DNA of 64,000 nt, taken from assembly GCF_002266465.3 (NCBI RefSeq), contig NZ_CP029427.2:5954501-6018500 (forward strand), written 5' to 3'. This document shows positions 34,114-41,151 of the stretch, piece after piece. The notes beneath the pieces are model-generated. The model saw nothing but the letters and a program-made list of their open reading frames with translations, made no database searches and was not told the origin of the DNA. Every line of letters begins with the position of its first letter. The stretch's first letter is position 1. The DNA comes from Bradyrhizobium symbiodeficiens. GTDB taxonomy: Bacteria > Pseudomonadota > Alphaproteobacteria > Rhizobiales > Xanthobacteraceae. Both the position numbers and the translations under genes were made by a program.

Positions 34114-34392
34114 CTATGAGCCACTCGTGCCCTTCCGCTCCTCGCGCTCGGCCTCGACCTGCCGTTCCGCTTCGAGCCAGAACTCAAGCTCGCGATGGCT
34201 TGGCCGGCCCGCACGCTCCCAGAGTTCGTAGGCACGCGTGCGCACCTGGCCACGCCGCATCAGGCGACCGAGCTTTCGCTTCATCTCCTCGGCAAAACTT
34301 CGGAAGCGCTGGCCGGTGGTTTCGTCCCTGACGAGCGCGGCCGCTCGCGTGGCGAGTTCGATCTGGTGCTCAATCTTCTTCTGCTCGTCCAC
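34114..34392 (-). CDS. DUF2934-domain protein
   Basis: This 92-residue soluble protein ends with the DUF2934 signature RTRAYELWERAGRPSHRELE followed by FWLEAERQV. The first 45 residues are helical and charged (EQKKIEHQIELATRAAALVR). The family is common in rhizobia and its function is unknown. A second DUF2934 gene lies about 320 bases upstream on the same strand. Confidence 0.8.
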   Translation of the reverse strand: MDEQKKIEHQIELATRAAALVRDETTGQRFRSFAEEMKRKLGRLMRRGQVRTRAYELWERAGRPSHRELEFWLEAERQVEAEREERKGTSGS

Positions 34393-34716
34393 CGCCGACC
34401 CTGCCGTGGGAAAGGATTGTTTTCAGCGCCTTTGCTGTTCTGAGATCGAATTCCTTCGGGGAGGGTCCGTTCCCTCGGCAATTGCGACGGGGAGAGTGAG
34501 GCGAAGGCGGTCGGGTTCAGGCGGGACAACGCAGCTCAGCGCCACGTCGTGTCGGCTTCGACGATCACCGCGCGCGTTTCCGGATCTTCGGTCGTGTTGC
34601 AGGTCCAGGGCATGCCCTCACCGCAGCGGCAGCGCCGAGTTGTTCGCCTCAGGCCCGGAGCGGATGGCTTTCGCAGACCCATCCCAGACCCTGGCAGAAG
34701 GGGCAATTCTCGTCGG
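34393..34716. other. Gap between two DUF2934 genes
   Basis: No family-level gene is visible. A 25-codon minus-strand frame at 34536-34613 (PWTCNTTEDPETRAVIVEAD and TTWR) starts with ATG after GAGGGC and could be a very small gene; I cannot support it further. Confidence 0.35.
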
Positions 34717-34878
34717 TCACAACGTATCCGGCGTCCGCAGCGTGTTCGACTTGTCCTCGTTGCGCAGCTCCTGCTCGGCGGCATTCCAAAACTCATCGTC
34801 ACGGCCTTCGGGCCTGCCGGCCTGCTCCCACAAGCGGTGCGCGCGTTCTCTGATGTCTTGCTCGGTCGGCTCGGACAA
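34717..34878 (-). CDS. Short DUF2934-domain protein
   Basis: A 53-residue product with the DUF2934 core IRERAHRLWEQAGRPEGRDD followed by EFWNAAEQEL. I place the start at TTG 34878 because GAGGAG lies eight bases before it and the coding match begins right there; the ATG at 34923 adds residues without similarity. It is a paralogue of the protein at 34114. Confidence 0.7.
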   Translation of the reverse strand: MSEPTEQDIRERAHRLWEQAGRPEGRDDEFWNAAEQELRNEDKSNTLRTPDTL

Positions 34879-35108
34879 TTTTTCGTCTCCTCTGATGAAG
34901 CACGGCCCCACCCTGGGGGGCATGGGGGCTTTGGAGGCGGGGCCGTGCAGGCCAGCGATCGGCGGCGATGCTGGCCCGCCGAGTCAAGCTTCGATCGGGC
35001 GCGGGAGTTCCAATGCGCGCGCGCAGAGACGCGGCGCGCCAACGCGGCTCGGGGCCAAGCCTTAGTCCGAGCTTTGCGCGACAGATATCGGGAGTGGTTG
35101 GAAATTGT

Positions 35109-35185
35109 TGGTAGCGGGAGAGGGACTCGAACCCCCGACCCCAGGATTATGATTCCCGTGCTCTAACCAGCTGAGCTACCCCGCC
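35109..35185 (-). tRNA. tRNA-Met (CAT), elongator type
   Basis: The 77-base cloverleaf includes the encoded CCA. The acceptor stem GGCGGGG pairs with TCCCGCT, the D-loop region is TAGCTCAGCTGGTTAGAGC, and the anticodon stem-loop is CGGGA-ATCATAA-TCCTG with anticodon CAT. TTCGAGTC is the T-loop. The GGCGGGG start fits alphaproteobacterial elongator Met-tRNA; the alternative, a lysidine-modified Ile-tRNA, is less likely but uses the same anticodon. Confidence 0.95.
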
Positions 35186-35376
35186 ACAGGGATCGCGAAC
35201 GGCGGCTAAACGCCGATCTCGCGAACGCGCGGCATATAAAGAAGGGGGCGGCGGGAAGTCAATCCGCCTTCGCGCGAGCTTCGGCGCGACAAGCCGCTTT
35301 GGGGGTGGATAAACAGCCCGTTCGGCGCGGATTCCGGCCTCTCCCCGCGTGCCGGGAGAGGCAGAGAGAATCGTGC

Positions 35377-35732
35377 CTATTTCGGCCTCACATTGGGGTC
35401 GCCGCCGGGGCTACCGGGAGGCGGGATCACCGGGGTGGTGCCGCCAGACTCGGGTGCCGGGGCGTGCATCTCGGGATCGACGCCGGCGGGCGGGCAGAGC
35501 ACGCCGTCGGATTTTGCCAGCCTGTCGCCGAGCGGTTCCCGGGACTGGCCGGTGGTGGTGCCGTCGGGGCCGCGGTTCGGGCGGTCCTGCGGGGCGCAAT
35601 TGGTTGCATGTTGCGGGACGGCGGCGCGGTCGCTTGCGGCGGCGTCGCGGGGGCGGGTGGAGCCTGCGCGATCGCGCTGCCTGAGGCGGCGATGAGGAGG
35701 CTGACCAGAATGATGTTCGATGTGGTGCGCAT
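35377..35732 (-). pseudogene. Frameshifted proline-rich exported protein
   Basis: Two overlapping frames together form one protein. The first frame, from ATG 35732, gives a good signal peptide (RTTSNIILVSLLIAASGSAI followed by AQAPPAP). Further downstream the plausible coding frame changes by one base, reading NCAPQDRPNRGPDGTTTGQS, LAKSDGVLCPPAGVDPEMHA and ending TPVIPPPGSPGGDPNVRPK. The combined length is about 118 residues. The switch lies near 35600. It is either a real inactivating frameshift or a sequencing error. The function of this small secreted family is unknown. Confidence 0.65.
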
Positions 35733-35776
35733 GGGAGGGAAACGCGCCGATCACGGCGCGTGTTCCCGCGACACGA

Positions 35777-36415
35777 TCACGATTTGTGGTAGCGGATCAG
35801 CGAAAAGTGCCCCATCGGCGGCATCGGCCTCCGCTCGGCCAGCGTGATGCCGCCGTGCCTGGCCGCCCAATTCACCAAGCGGGCCCACGGGAATTCCGGG
35901 CGCCAGCCGAGGCGGCGGGCGATGGGGGCGAAGGCGAGCTCGAACAGCTTGCGCGGACCGCTCTCGGCGCCGATGTGGTTGACCAGGATCAGCTCGCCGC
36001 CGGGCTTGAGCACGCGCACGAACTCGTCGAGCGTGCCTTCGGGATCGGGCACCGCGGTGATGACATATTGCGCCACCACCGCGTCGAAGAAGTTCTCGGG
36101 GAAGGCGAGATTCTTTGCGTCCATCACCGAGAGCACTTCGACATTGGAGAGCCGCAGCGCACGCACGCGCGCCTGCGCCTTGCGCAGCATCGGCTCGGAG
36201 ATGTCGACACCGCAGATCTTCGTGGTGCGCGAATAGTCGGACAGCGAAAGCCCGGTGCCGACGCCGACGTCGAGGATGCGGCCGCCGATGCGGTCGGCTT
36301 CCGCGATGGTCGACTGCCGTCCGGCGTCGAACACCTTGCCGAACACGAGATCATAGACCGGCGCCCAGCGGCCATAGGCCTTCGCGACCCCGGCCCGCGA
36401 GATATCTGCTGCCAT
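35777..36415 (-). CDS. pmtA: Phosphatidylethanolamine N-methyltransferase, PmtA-type
   Basis: The 212-residue enzyme is a SAM-dependent methyltransferase: motif I GGRILDVGVGTGLSLSDYSR, motif II region KICGVDISEPMLRKAQARV, and PEGTLDEFVRVLKPGGELIL with NHIGAESGPRKLFELAFAPI. The opening YGRWAPVYDLVFGKVFDAGR is characteristic of alphaproteobacterial PmtA, which methylates phosphatidylethanolamine towards phosphatidylcholine at the membrane. A related ubiquinone-type methyltransferase is a possible alternative. It lies 20 bases after mnmA in the same direction. Confidence 0.8.
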   Translation of the reverse strand: MAADISRAGVAKAYGRWAPVYDLVFGKVFDAGRQSTIAEADRIGGRILDVGVGTGLSLSDYSRTTKICGVDISEPMLRKAQARVRALRLSNVEVLSVMDAKNLAFPENFFDAVVAQYVITAVPDPEGTLDEFVRVLKPGGELILVNHIGAESGPRKLFELAFAPIARRLGWRPEFPWARLVNWAARHGGITLAERRPMPPMGHFSLIRYHKS

Positions 36416-36435
36416 GCCCCCTGCCCTGAATTTTT

Positions 36436-37617
36436 TTAGCCGCGGACCGCTTCCACCAGCGGCCTCGCGCTATTGCTCGCGATCTTCGCCGCGGCGCTTT
36501 GAATAAAGCCGCCGCCGAGCACGCGCGCCTGCCCGCTGGGCGCGTCGTAGAACACGCAGGCTTGTCCCGGCGAGACGCCCTCCTCGCCGCCGACGAGCTC
36601 GACCTCGTAATGGCCGCCTGCGCCGCGCAGCCAGGCGGGCTGCGGCGCGCGCGTCGAGCGCACGCGCACGAACAATTCGAGGCCGGCGCCGACGGCGCGG
36701 TCGATGTCGCCGCCGCCGATCCAGTTGACGTCGCGAAGCGCGATGCGGTGCATCTTCAGGGCATCGCGCGGGCCGACGACGACGCGGCGGTTGGCTGCCT
36801 CCAGCCGCACCACGAACAGCGGCGCGTGAGCCGCGATGCCGAGGCCGCGGCGCTGGCCGACGGTGAAATTGGCGATGCCGTTGTGGCGGCCGAGCACGCG
36901 CCCGTCGAGATCGACGATGTCGCCGGGGTCCATCGCATTGGGACGCAGGCGCGTGATGATGTCGGTGTAGCGCCCCGTCGGCACGAAGCAGATGTCCTGG
37001 CTGTCGTGCTTGTCGGCAACCGACAGGCCGAAGCGGCGCGCCAGCTCGCGCGTCTCGGGCTTGGTCATGTCGCCGAGCGGGAAGCGCAGGAAGTCGAGCT
37101 GTGACTGCGTGGTCGCAAACAGGAAATAGCTCTGGTCGCGGTCGGCATCGGCCGCGCAGACCAGCGCGCGCGAGCCGTCGTCGCGGCGGCGCGAGGCGAC
37201 GTAATGGCCGGTGGCGAGCGCCTGCGCGCCGAGCTCGCGCGCGGTCTTCAGGAGGTCGCGGAACTTGACGCTGCGGTTGCACTCGATGCACGGCACCGGC
37301 GTCTCGCCGAGCGCGTAGCTGTCGGCGAAATTGTCGATGACGGATTCGCGGAAGCGATCCTCGTAGTCGAGCACGTAATGGGGAATGCCGAGTTTTGCCG
37401 CGACGTCGCGGGCGTCGTGGATGTCCTGGCCGGCGCAGCAGGCACCCTTGCGGTGGGTCGCCGCGCCATGGTCGTAGAGCTGCAGCGTGATGCCGACGAC
37501 GTCGTAGCCTTCCGCCTTGAGAAGCGCAGCCGTCGTCGAGGAATCGACCCCGCCCGACATGGCGACGACGACCCTGGTGTCCTCAGGACGGCCTTCGAGA
37601 TCCAGACTGTTGAGCAT
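36436..37617 (-). CDS. mnmA: tRNA 2-thiouridylase MnmA
   Basis: MnmA thiolates U34 of Lys, Glu and Gln tRNAs. The 393-residue protein shows the PP-loop SGGVDSSTTAALLKAEGYDV near residue 20, the cysteine motif PCIECNRSVKFRDLL, and KHDSQDICFVPTGRYTDII with the second catalytic cysteine. FTVGQRRGLGIAAHAPLFVV is the family's C-terminal domain start. I choose ATG 37617 (reading LNSLDLEGRPEDTR) with AAAGG upstream over ATG 37665, which adds an unrelated basic stretch. Confidence 0.95.
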   Translation of the reverse strand: MLNSLDLEGRPEDTRVVVAMSGGVDSSTTAALLKAEGYDVVGITLQLYDHGAATHRKGACCAGQDIHDARDVAAKLGIPHYVLDYEDRFRESVIDNFADSYALGETPVPCIECNRSVKFRDLLKTARELGAQALATGHYVASRRRDDGSRALVCAADADRDQSYFLFATTQSQLDFLRFPLGDMTKPETRELARRFGLSVADKHDSQDICFVPTGRYTDIITRLRPNAMDPGDIVDLDGRVLGRHNGIANFTVGQRRGLGIAAHAPLFVVRLEAANRRVVVGPRDALKMHRIALRDVNWIGGGDIDRAVGAGLELFVRVRSTRAPQPAWLRGAGGHYEVELVGGEEGVSPGQACVFYDAPSGQARVLGGGFIQSAAAKIASNSARPLVEAVRG

Positions 37618-37868
37618 GGGCCTTTGAGGGTTGTGACGGCGGCGTGCGGCGATCCGCGATTTCATGCCTCTCGCGGGACGTCGTCGATCCCCGGGAACTT
37701 TGGTTCCCGCAAGGCACGACTGCCCGGTCGAAAGCGGCTGAGAGTAACCTCTTTAATATAGGCGGCACTCCGGTGAAGCAATCACGCACGCCGCCAGCTT
37801 AGGGCAATTCTTGCCGGGGAGGCAGAAATGACGGGGTCGCGGCTGCCCCCGCGGCGACAGGGTCAAAT

Positions 37869-37884
37869 GATCAACATATTGATC
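37869..37884. promoter_or_regulatory. Inverted repeat upstream of the fliK promoter
   Basis: GATCAACATATTGATC has arms GATCAA and TTGATC separated by four bases and lies 30-46 bases before the -24 element of the sigma-54 promoter, in an AT-rich setting. It could bind an activator or repressor of fliK. The half-sites face opposite to a FixK/FNR box (TTGAT-N4-ATCAA), so it is not one. Confidence 0.4.
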
Positions 37885-37913
37885 TTATTATATAAATAGA
37901 CATGTCGCGGCGC

Positions 37914-37928
37914 TGGCCCGCTCCTTGC
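37914..37928 (+). promoter_or_regulatory. Sigma-54 (-24/-12) promoter for fliK-flgD
   Basis: TGGCCCGCTCCTTGC carries GG at 37915-37916 and GC at 37927-37928 with exactly ten bases between them, matching the sigma-54 consensus TGGC-N7-TTGC. Transcription would start near 37940, before the GTG start at 37965. The sigma-54 activator gene flbD lies at 44919 in the same flagellar cluster. Confidence 0.75.
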
Positions 37929-37964
37929 TCCCTTGGATGCGAAGTTGTTTCCAAGGGGTCGCCT

Positions 37965-39587
37965 GTGGTCAGTCGTACGTCAGATGTCGTGGCCAGCGTG
38001 CCAGTTCCGAGCGCGCAGCAAAAGCCTGCGCGGTCGCAGAGCGCCAGAGAGGCGTCCGCGAACGACTCCTTCGGCTCGCTGGTCGACAGCAACACCCAGG
38101 CGATCGACAGCAATGCGGCCTCGCAGGCCCAGGATAGCGCGCCGCGGCGGAGCGATCCGTCCTCCGCTGACAAGGGCCTGCGCGACACCTCGCCCACCGA
38201 TCAATCCTCGCAGAGCAGGGCGAGCGACGACACATCGGCGTCCGCCAGGGACGACAGGACGAACGACACGACCACCGATCCGGCCAAGGACGCCGGCAAG
38301 GCCAAGGAAAAGGACAAGGACAAGAATAAGGCCGAGGCATCAGACGCCAAATCGGCTGATACCTCCGGTAAAACCAAGGACGACAAGACCGAGGGCACCG
38401 ACACGCTCACCGCCGCCATCGATGCCGCAGCAACCGCGCCGGCCGACGCGACGCAGGCCGCCGTGCCTGATCCGAATGCCATCGCGATTGCCGCGCCGGT
38501 CGTCCCTGCCGATCCGAACGCGGCTGCCGACCAGGCCGCCACCACCTCGCCGCTGACGATCGCCGCCGCCGGCATCGCCGCCAGCGCCTCGACCGCGGCG
38601 CAGATCGCGGGCACCAAGACCGACACCGCCACGCCGGCCGACAAGAGCGCCAAGACCGCCGGCGCCAAGGTCGATGCCGACACCTCCGCGACGCTGGCCG
38701 ATGCCGCGACCGCGACAACCGACGCAGCCGCGACCGACGCCAAGCCGAATGGCGGCCTGATCCCCGTCAACCAGGGCACGCCGAAGACCTCGTTCCAGGC
38801 CGCCGTCGCCACCGCGCAAGGACAGTCCGACGTTTCCGATATCGGCCAGGACGCCGGCCAGGCAAACGCGGCCCCGACACAAGCGCCGGGCGCTGCGACC
38901 GCCAACACCGCCGCGCATCCGCAAGCCGCGAAGCCGCAGGCGGATGGCGCAGGGACCGAGGCCAAGGCCTCGGACCGCACCGCCGATGCAACCCAGGGCG
39001 CGCCGACCACGCTTCCTCATGCGGGCGCGCAAGGCGCGGTCGCCTCGACCGACACCAGCGCGCAGGCCGCCTCCGCCGTGCAGGCGCCATTCACCAATAC
39101 GACCTCGACTGCGTCCGCTTCGACCGCGACGCTGACCGCAACCGCGGCCGGTGCGACGACGGTGCCGATCAACGGCGTGCCGGTGGAGATCGCGGCGGCG
39201 ATCCGCTCCGGCAAGTCCCGCTTCGACATCAGCCTCGACCCGGCCGAGCTCGGCCGTATCGACGTCCGCATCAATGTCGACCGCAACGGCAACGTCACCT
39301 CGCATCTCACGGTGGAGAAGCCGGAGACGCTGCAACTACTGCGCCAGGACGCGCCGCAATTGCAGCGCGCGCTCGACGATGCCGGCCTCAAGTCCGGCAG
39401 CAACGGGCTGTCCTTCAGCCTGCGCGACCAGAATTCATCGGGCCAGAACTCCGGCCAGAACAACGACAATGGCGGCAATGCACGCCGGCTGATCATCAGC
39501 GAGGACGACACCACTGCTGCCGCACCCGTCGGGCGCGGCTATGGCCGCATGTTCGGGCCGAGCGGTGGCGTCGACATCAGAGTGTGA
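37965..39587 (+). CDS. fliK: Flagellar hook-length control protein FliK
   Basis: FliK measures hook length and triggers the export switch. The 540-residue protein is mostly a low-complexity Ala/Thr/Asp/Lys region, followed from residue about 410 by the conserved FliK C-terminal domain (SGKSRFDISLDPAELGRIDV, RINVDRNGNVTSHLTVEKPE, LRQDAPQLQRALDDAGLKSG). GTG 37965 is chosen because AAGGGG precedes it and because the ATG at 37902 lies upstream of the sigma-54 promoter. flgD follows 13 bases later. Confidence 0.9.
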   Translation: MVSRTSDVVASVPVPSAQQKPARSQSAREASANDSFGSLVDSNTQAIDSNAASQAQDSAPRRSDPSSADKGLRDTSPTDQSSQSRASDDTSASARDDRTNDTTTDPAKDAGKAKEKDKDKNKAEASDAKSADTSGKTKDDKTEGTDTLTAAIDAAATAPADATQAAVPDPNAIAIAAPVVPADPNAAADQAATTSPLTIAAAGIAASASTAAQIAGTKTDTATPADKSAKTAGAKVDADTSATLADAATATTDAAATDAKPNGGLIPVNQGTPKTSFQAAVATAQGQSDVSDIGQDAGQANAAPTQAPGAATANTAAHPQAAKPQADGAGTEAKASDRTADATQGAPTTLPHAGAQGAVASTDTSAQAASAVQAPFTNTTSTASASTATLTATAAGATTVPINGVPVEIAAAIRSGKSRFDISLDPAELGRIDVRINVDRNGNVTSHLTVEKPETLQLLRQDAPQLQRALDDAGLKSGSNGLSFSLRDQNSSGQNSGQNNDNGGNARRLIISEDDTTAAAPVGRGYGRMFGPSGGVDIRV

Positions 39588-39600
39588 GGGAGTATTCGAC

Positions 39601-40308
39601 ATGACCACCACGACTGGCGCTACCGCTCCTACCGTCGTCTCCGGGACCACCGACCTCCCGAAATCCTCCTCGTCGGACTCGCTGGGCTCGACCACGGGAT
39701 CGACGCTCGCCGGCAACTTCCAGACCTTCCTGACGCTGCTGACCACGCAGCTGCAGAACCAGAACCCGCTGGATCCGCTCGACACCAACCAGTTCACCCA
39801 GCAGTTGGTGCAGTTCGCCGGCGTCGAGCAGCAGCTCAAGACCAACGATTCGCTGTCCCAGCTCGTCACCCTGCAGCAGACCACGCAGGCGACCCAGGCG
39901 CTGGGCTTCGTCGGCAAGACCGCTCTGGTCGACGGCACCACCGCGACCATGACGAACTCGTCCGCGACCTGGCATCTCAACGTGCCGACCGACTCCACCG
40001 TCGACATCACCGTCGCCAATTCCACCGGCCAGACCGTGTTCACCGGCAAATACACCGCCGGCGCCGGCACCGACGTCCCCTTCACCTGGGGCGGCATGGG
40101 CAATGACGGCACGCAATGGCCCGACGGCAAGTACACCATCACGGCTACCGGCAAGGACATCGCCAACAACAATGTCGGCATCGCAGCCCAGGTGCAGGGC
40201 GTGGTGTCCTCGGTCGACTTGACCCAATCGCCGCCGCTGCTCACCATCGACGGCGCCAGCTACACGCTAAGCCAGGTGAAGAGCATCATCGCCACCGGCA
40301 GCAATTGA
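39601..40308 (+). CDS. flgD: Flagellar hook-assembly scaffold FlgD
   Basis: FlgD caps the growing hook. The 235-residue protein has the conserved N-terminal segment FQTFLTLLTTQLQNQNPLDP then LDTNQFTQQLVQFAGVEQQL, and a C-terminal Ig-like part (PFTWGGMGNDGTQWPDGKYT). ATG 39601 follows GAGGGAG. It is co-transcribed with fliK, both probably from the sigma-54 promoter at 37914. Confidence 0.95.
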   Translation: MTTTTGATAPTVVSGTTDLPKSSSSDSLGSTTGSTLAGNFQTFLTLLTTQLQNQNPLDPLDTNQFTQQLVQFAGVEQQLKTNDSLSQLVTLQQTTQATQALGFVGKTALVDGTTATMTNSSATWHLNVPTDSTVDITVANSTGQTVFTGKYTAGAGTDVPFTWGGMGNDGTQWPDGKYTITATGKDIANNNVGIAAQVQGVVSSVDLTQSPPLLTIDGASYTLSQVKSIIATGSN

Positions 40309-40683
40309 GGCCCGCGCAAAAGCCACACCCAAGATGTCATCCCGGCGAAAGCCGGGATCCATAACCACCAAAGGCAATTTGGCTAAGACATTCTCGGTAG
40401 TGCTACCCGCGTCACATCGATAGATCACGCGGTATCGGTTCCGGCCTTCGCCGGGACGACTACAAAGGCCTTGCAGCACCACCGCGCAGGCCCCGTTCGT
40501 TAGTAAAGTATTTACGAAGACCCCGCCCGACCCGCTGAAATTGCGTTTTCAGCGCCTCGGGCCGGTCGCGTTCCAGCAAGTTTCAACGAGAATTGTATTG
40601 AAGCCTTAGGCTTAGCGGATTTTTAAGCCGCGATGCGTAGGGTTGTGAAGTGAGTTCAGTGGTTGAGAGTTTGTGAGTACGCC
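40309..40683. other. Intergenic gap between flgD and sciP
   Basis: These 375 bases contain a large palindromic repeat (40336-40460) and then an AT-richer stretch (40500-40680) in which the sciP promoter should lie. A degenerate CtrA-like pattern (TTAG-N7-TTTA near 40500) is too weak to call. Confidence 0.5.
40336..40460. repeat. Palindromic intergenic element, family D
   Basis: The outer arms GTCATCCCGGCGAAAGCCGG and CCGGCCTTCGCCGGGACGAC face each other over 125 bases; the inner pair ATCCATAACC and GGTATCGGTT is imperfect. Confidence 0.75.
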
Positions 40684-40959
40684 ATGACAGAACCCCATCG
40701 CCCGAGGGTAAAATACGTCATCGGGCCGGACGGCAGTCCGTTGACGATCGCGGACCTGCCTGCACCCGGCACCAAACGCTGGGTCATCCGCCGCAAGGCC
40801 GAAGTCGTCGCCGCCGTCCGTGGCGGACTTCTCTCGCTTGAGGAGGCCTGCAGCCGTTATACCCTGACGGTCGACGAATTCCTTTCCTGGCAGTTTTCCA
40901 TCGACCAGCATGGTCTGGCGGGTCTTCGCACCACCCGCATCCAGCAATATCGCCAGTAG
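40684..40959 (+). CDS. sciP: CtrA-inhibitory protein SciP (DUF1153)
   Basis: SciP binds CtrA and blocks transcription from CtrA-dependent promoters in Caulobacter. The 91-residue protein matches the DUF1153 family: RPRVKYVIGPDGSPLTIADL, then PAPGTKRWVIRRKAEVVAAV, a helix-turn-helix LLSLEEACSRYTLTVDEFLS, and FSIDQHGLAGLRTTRIQQYR. It sits between flgD and fliF of the Caulobacter-type flagellar cluster, and a CtrA-like motif lies in the next intergenic region, consistent with that role. A terminator follows. Confidence 0.92.
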   Translation: MTEPHRPRVKYVIGPDGSPLTIADLPAPGTKRWVIRRKAEVVAAVRGGLLSLEEACSRYTLTVDEFLSWQFSIDQHGLAGLRTTRIQQYRQ

Positions 40960-40987
40960 GCGATCCGGAAATCTGCGGCTTTTGACG

Positions 40988-41020
40988 AAAATCGGCCCCG
41001 CCCCGCGAGGCCGATTTTTT
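40988..41020 (+). terminator. Rho-independent terminator after sciP
   Basis: AAATCGGCC and GGCCGATTT form a nine-base stem around a GC-rich loop and lead into a run of T residues. It separates sciP from the fliF operon. Confidence 0.85.
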
Positions 41021-41056
41021 TCATGTCCGCCTTTTGCGCGACTTTTGTCCGACCTC

Positions 41057-41072
41057 TTAACCTTCGTTAACC
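41057..41072 (+). promoter_or_regulatory. CtrA-like direct repeat upstream of fliF
   Basis: TTAACCTTCGTTAACC consists of two TTAACC half-sites 10 bases apart. The classical CtrA site is TTAA-N7-TTAAC; here the spacing is N6, so the match is close but not perfect. Its place about 80 bases before fliF, next to sciP, supports CtrA control of the fliF operon. Confidence 0.6.
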
Positions 41073-41151
41073 ATATCGAAACCATCACCTAGGCAATAAT
41101 TGCCCAGTCGGCCTTTCCGGTGAAAGCGGCCGAATCTGTTGGGGCGGTTGC

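Larger units (their letters stand above)
37618..37964. other. Divergent intergenic region between mnmA and fliK
   Basis: These 347 bases hold the sigma-54 promoter of fliK at its right end and an upstream inverted repeat GATCAA-N4-TTGATC. The part between 37618 and 37860 shows no gene; several hairpin arms are visible near 37690-37710 (CGGGAACTTTGGTTCCCG). Confidence 0.6.

Noticed and set aside
35109..35185. tRNA as integration site of a genomic island containing the subtilase set
   Set aside because: I found no integrase gene and no duplicate of the tRNA 3' end within the window.
37869..37884. FixK/FNR box upstream of fliK
   Set aside because: The arms are in reversed order (ATCAA-N4-TTGAT) compared with the true box TTGAT-N4-ATCAA.
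37902..37904. ATG as start of FliK
   Set aside because: It lies upstream of the sigma-54 promoter and lacks a ribosome-binding site; the GTG at 37965 fits both.
40500..40520. CtrA site before sciP (TTAG-N7-TTTA)
   Set aside because: Both half-sites deviate from TTAA; too weak to call.
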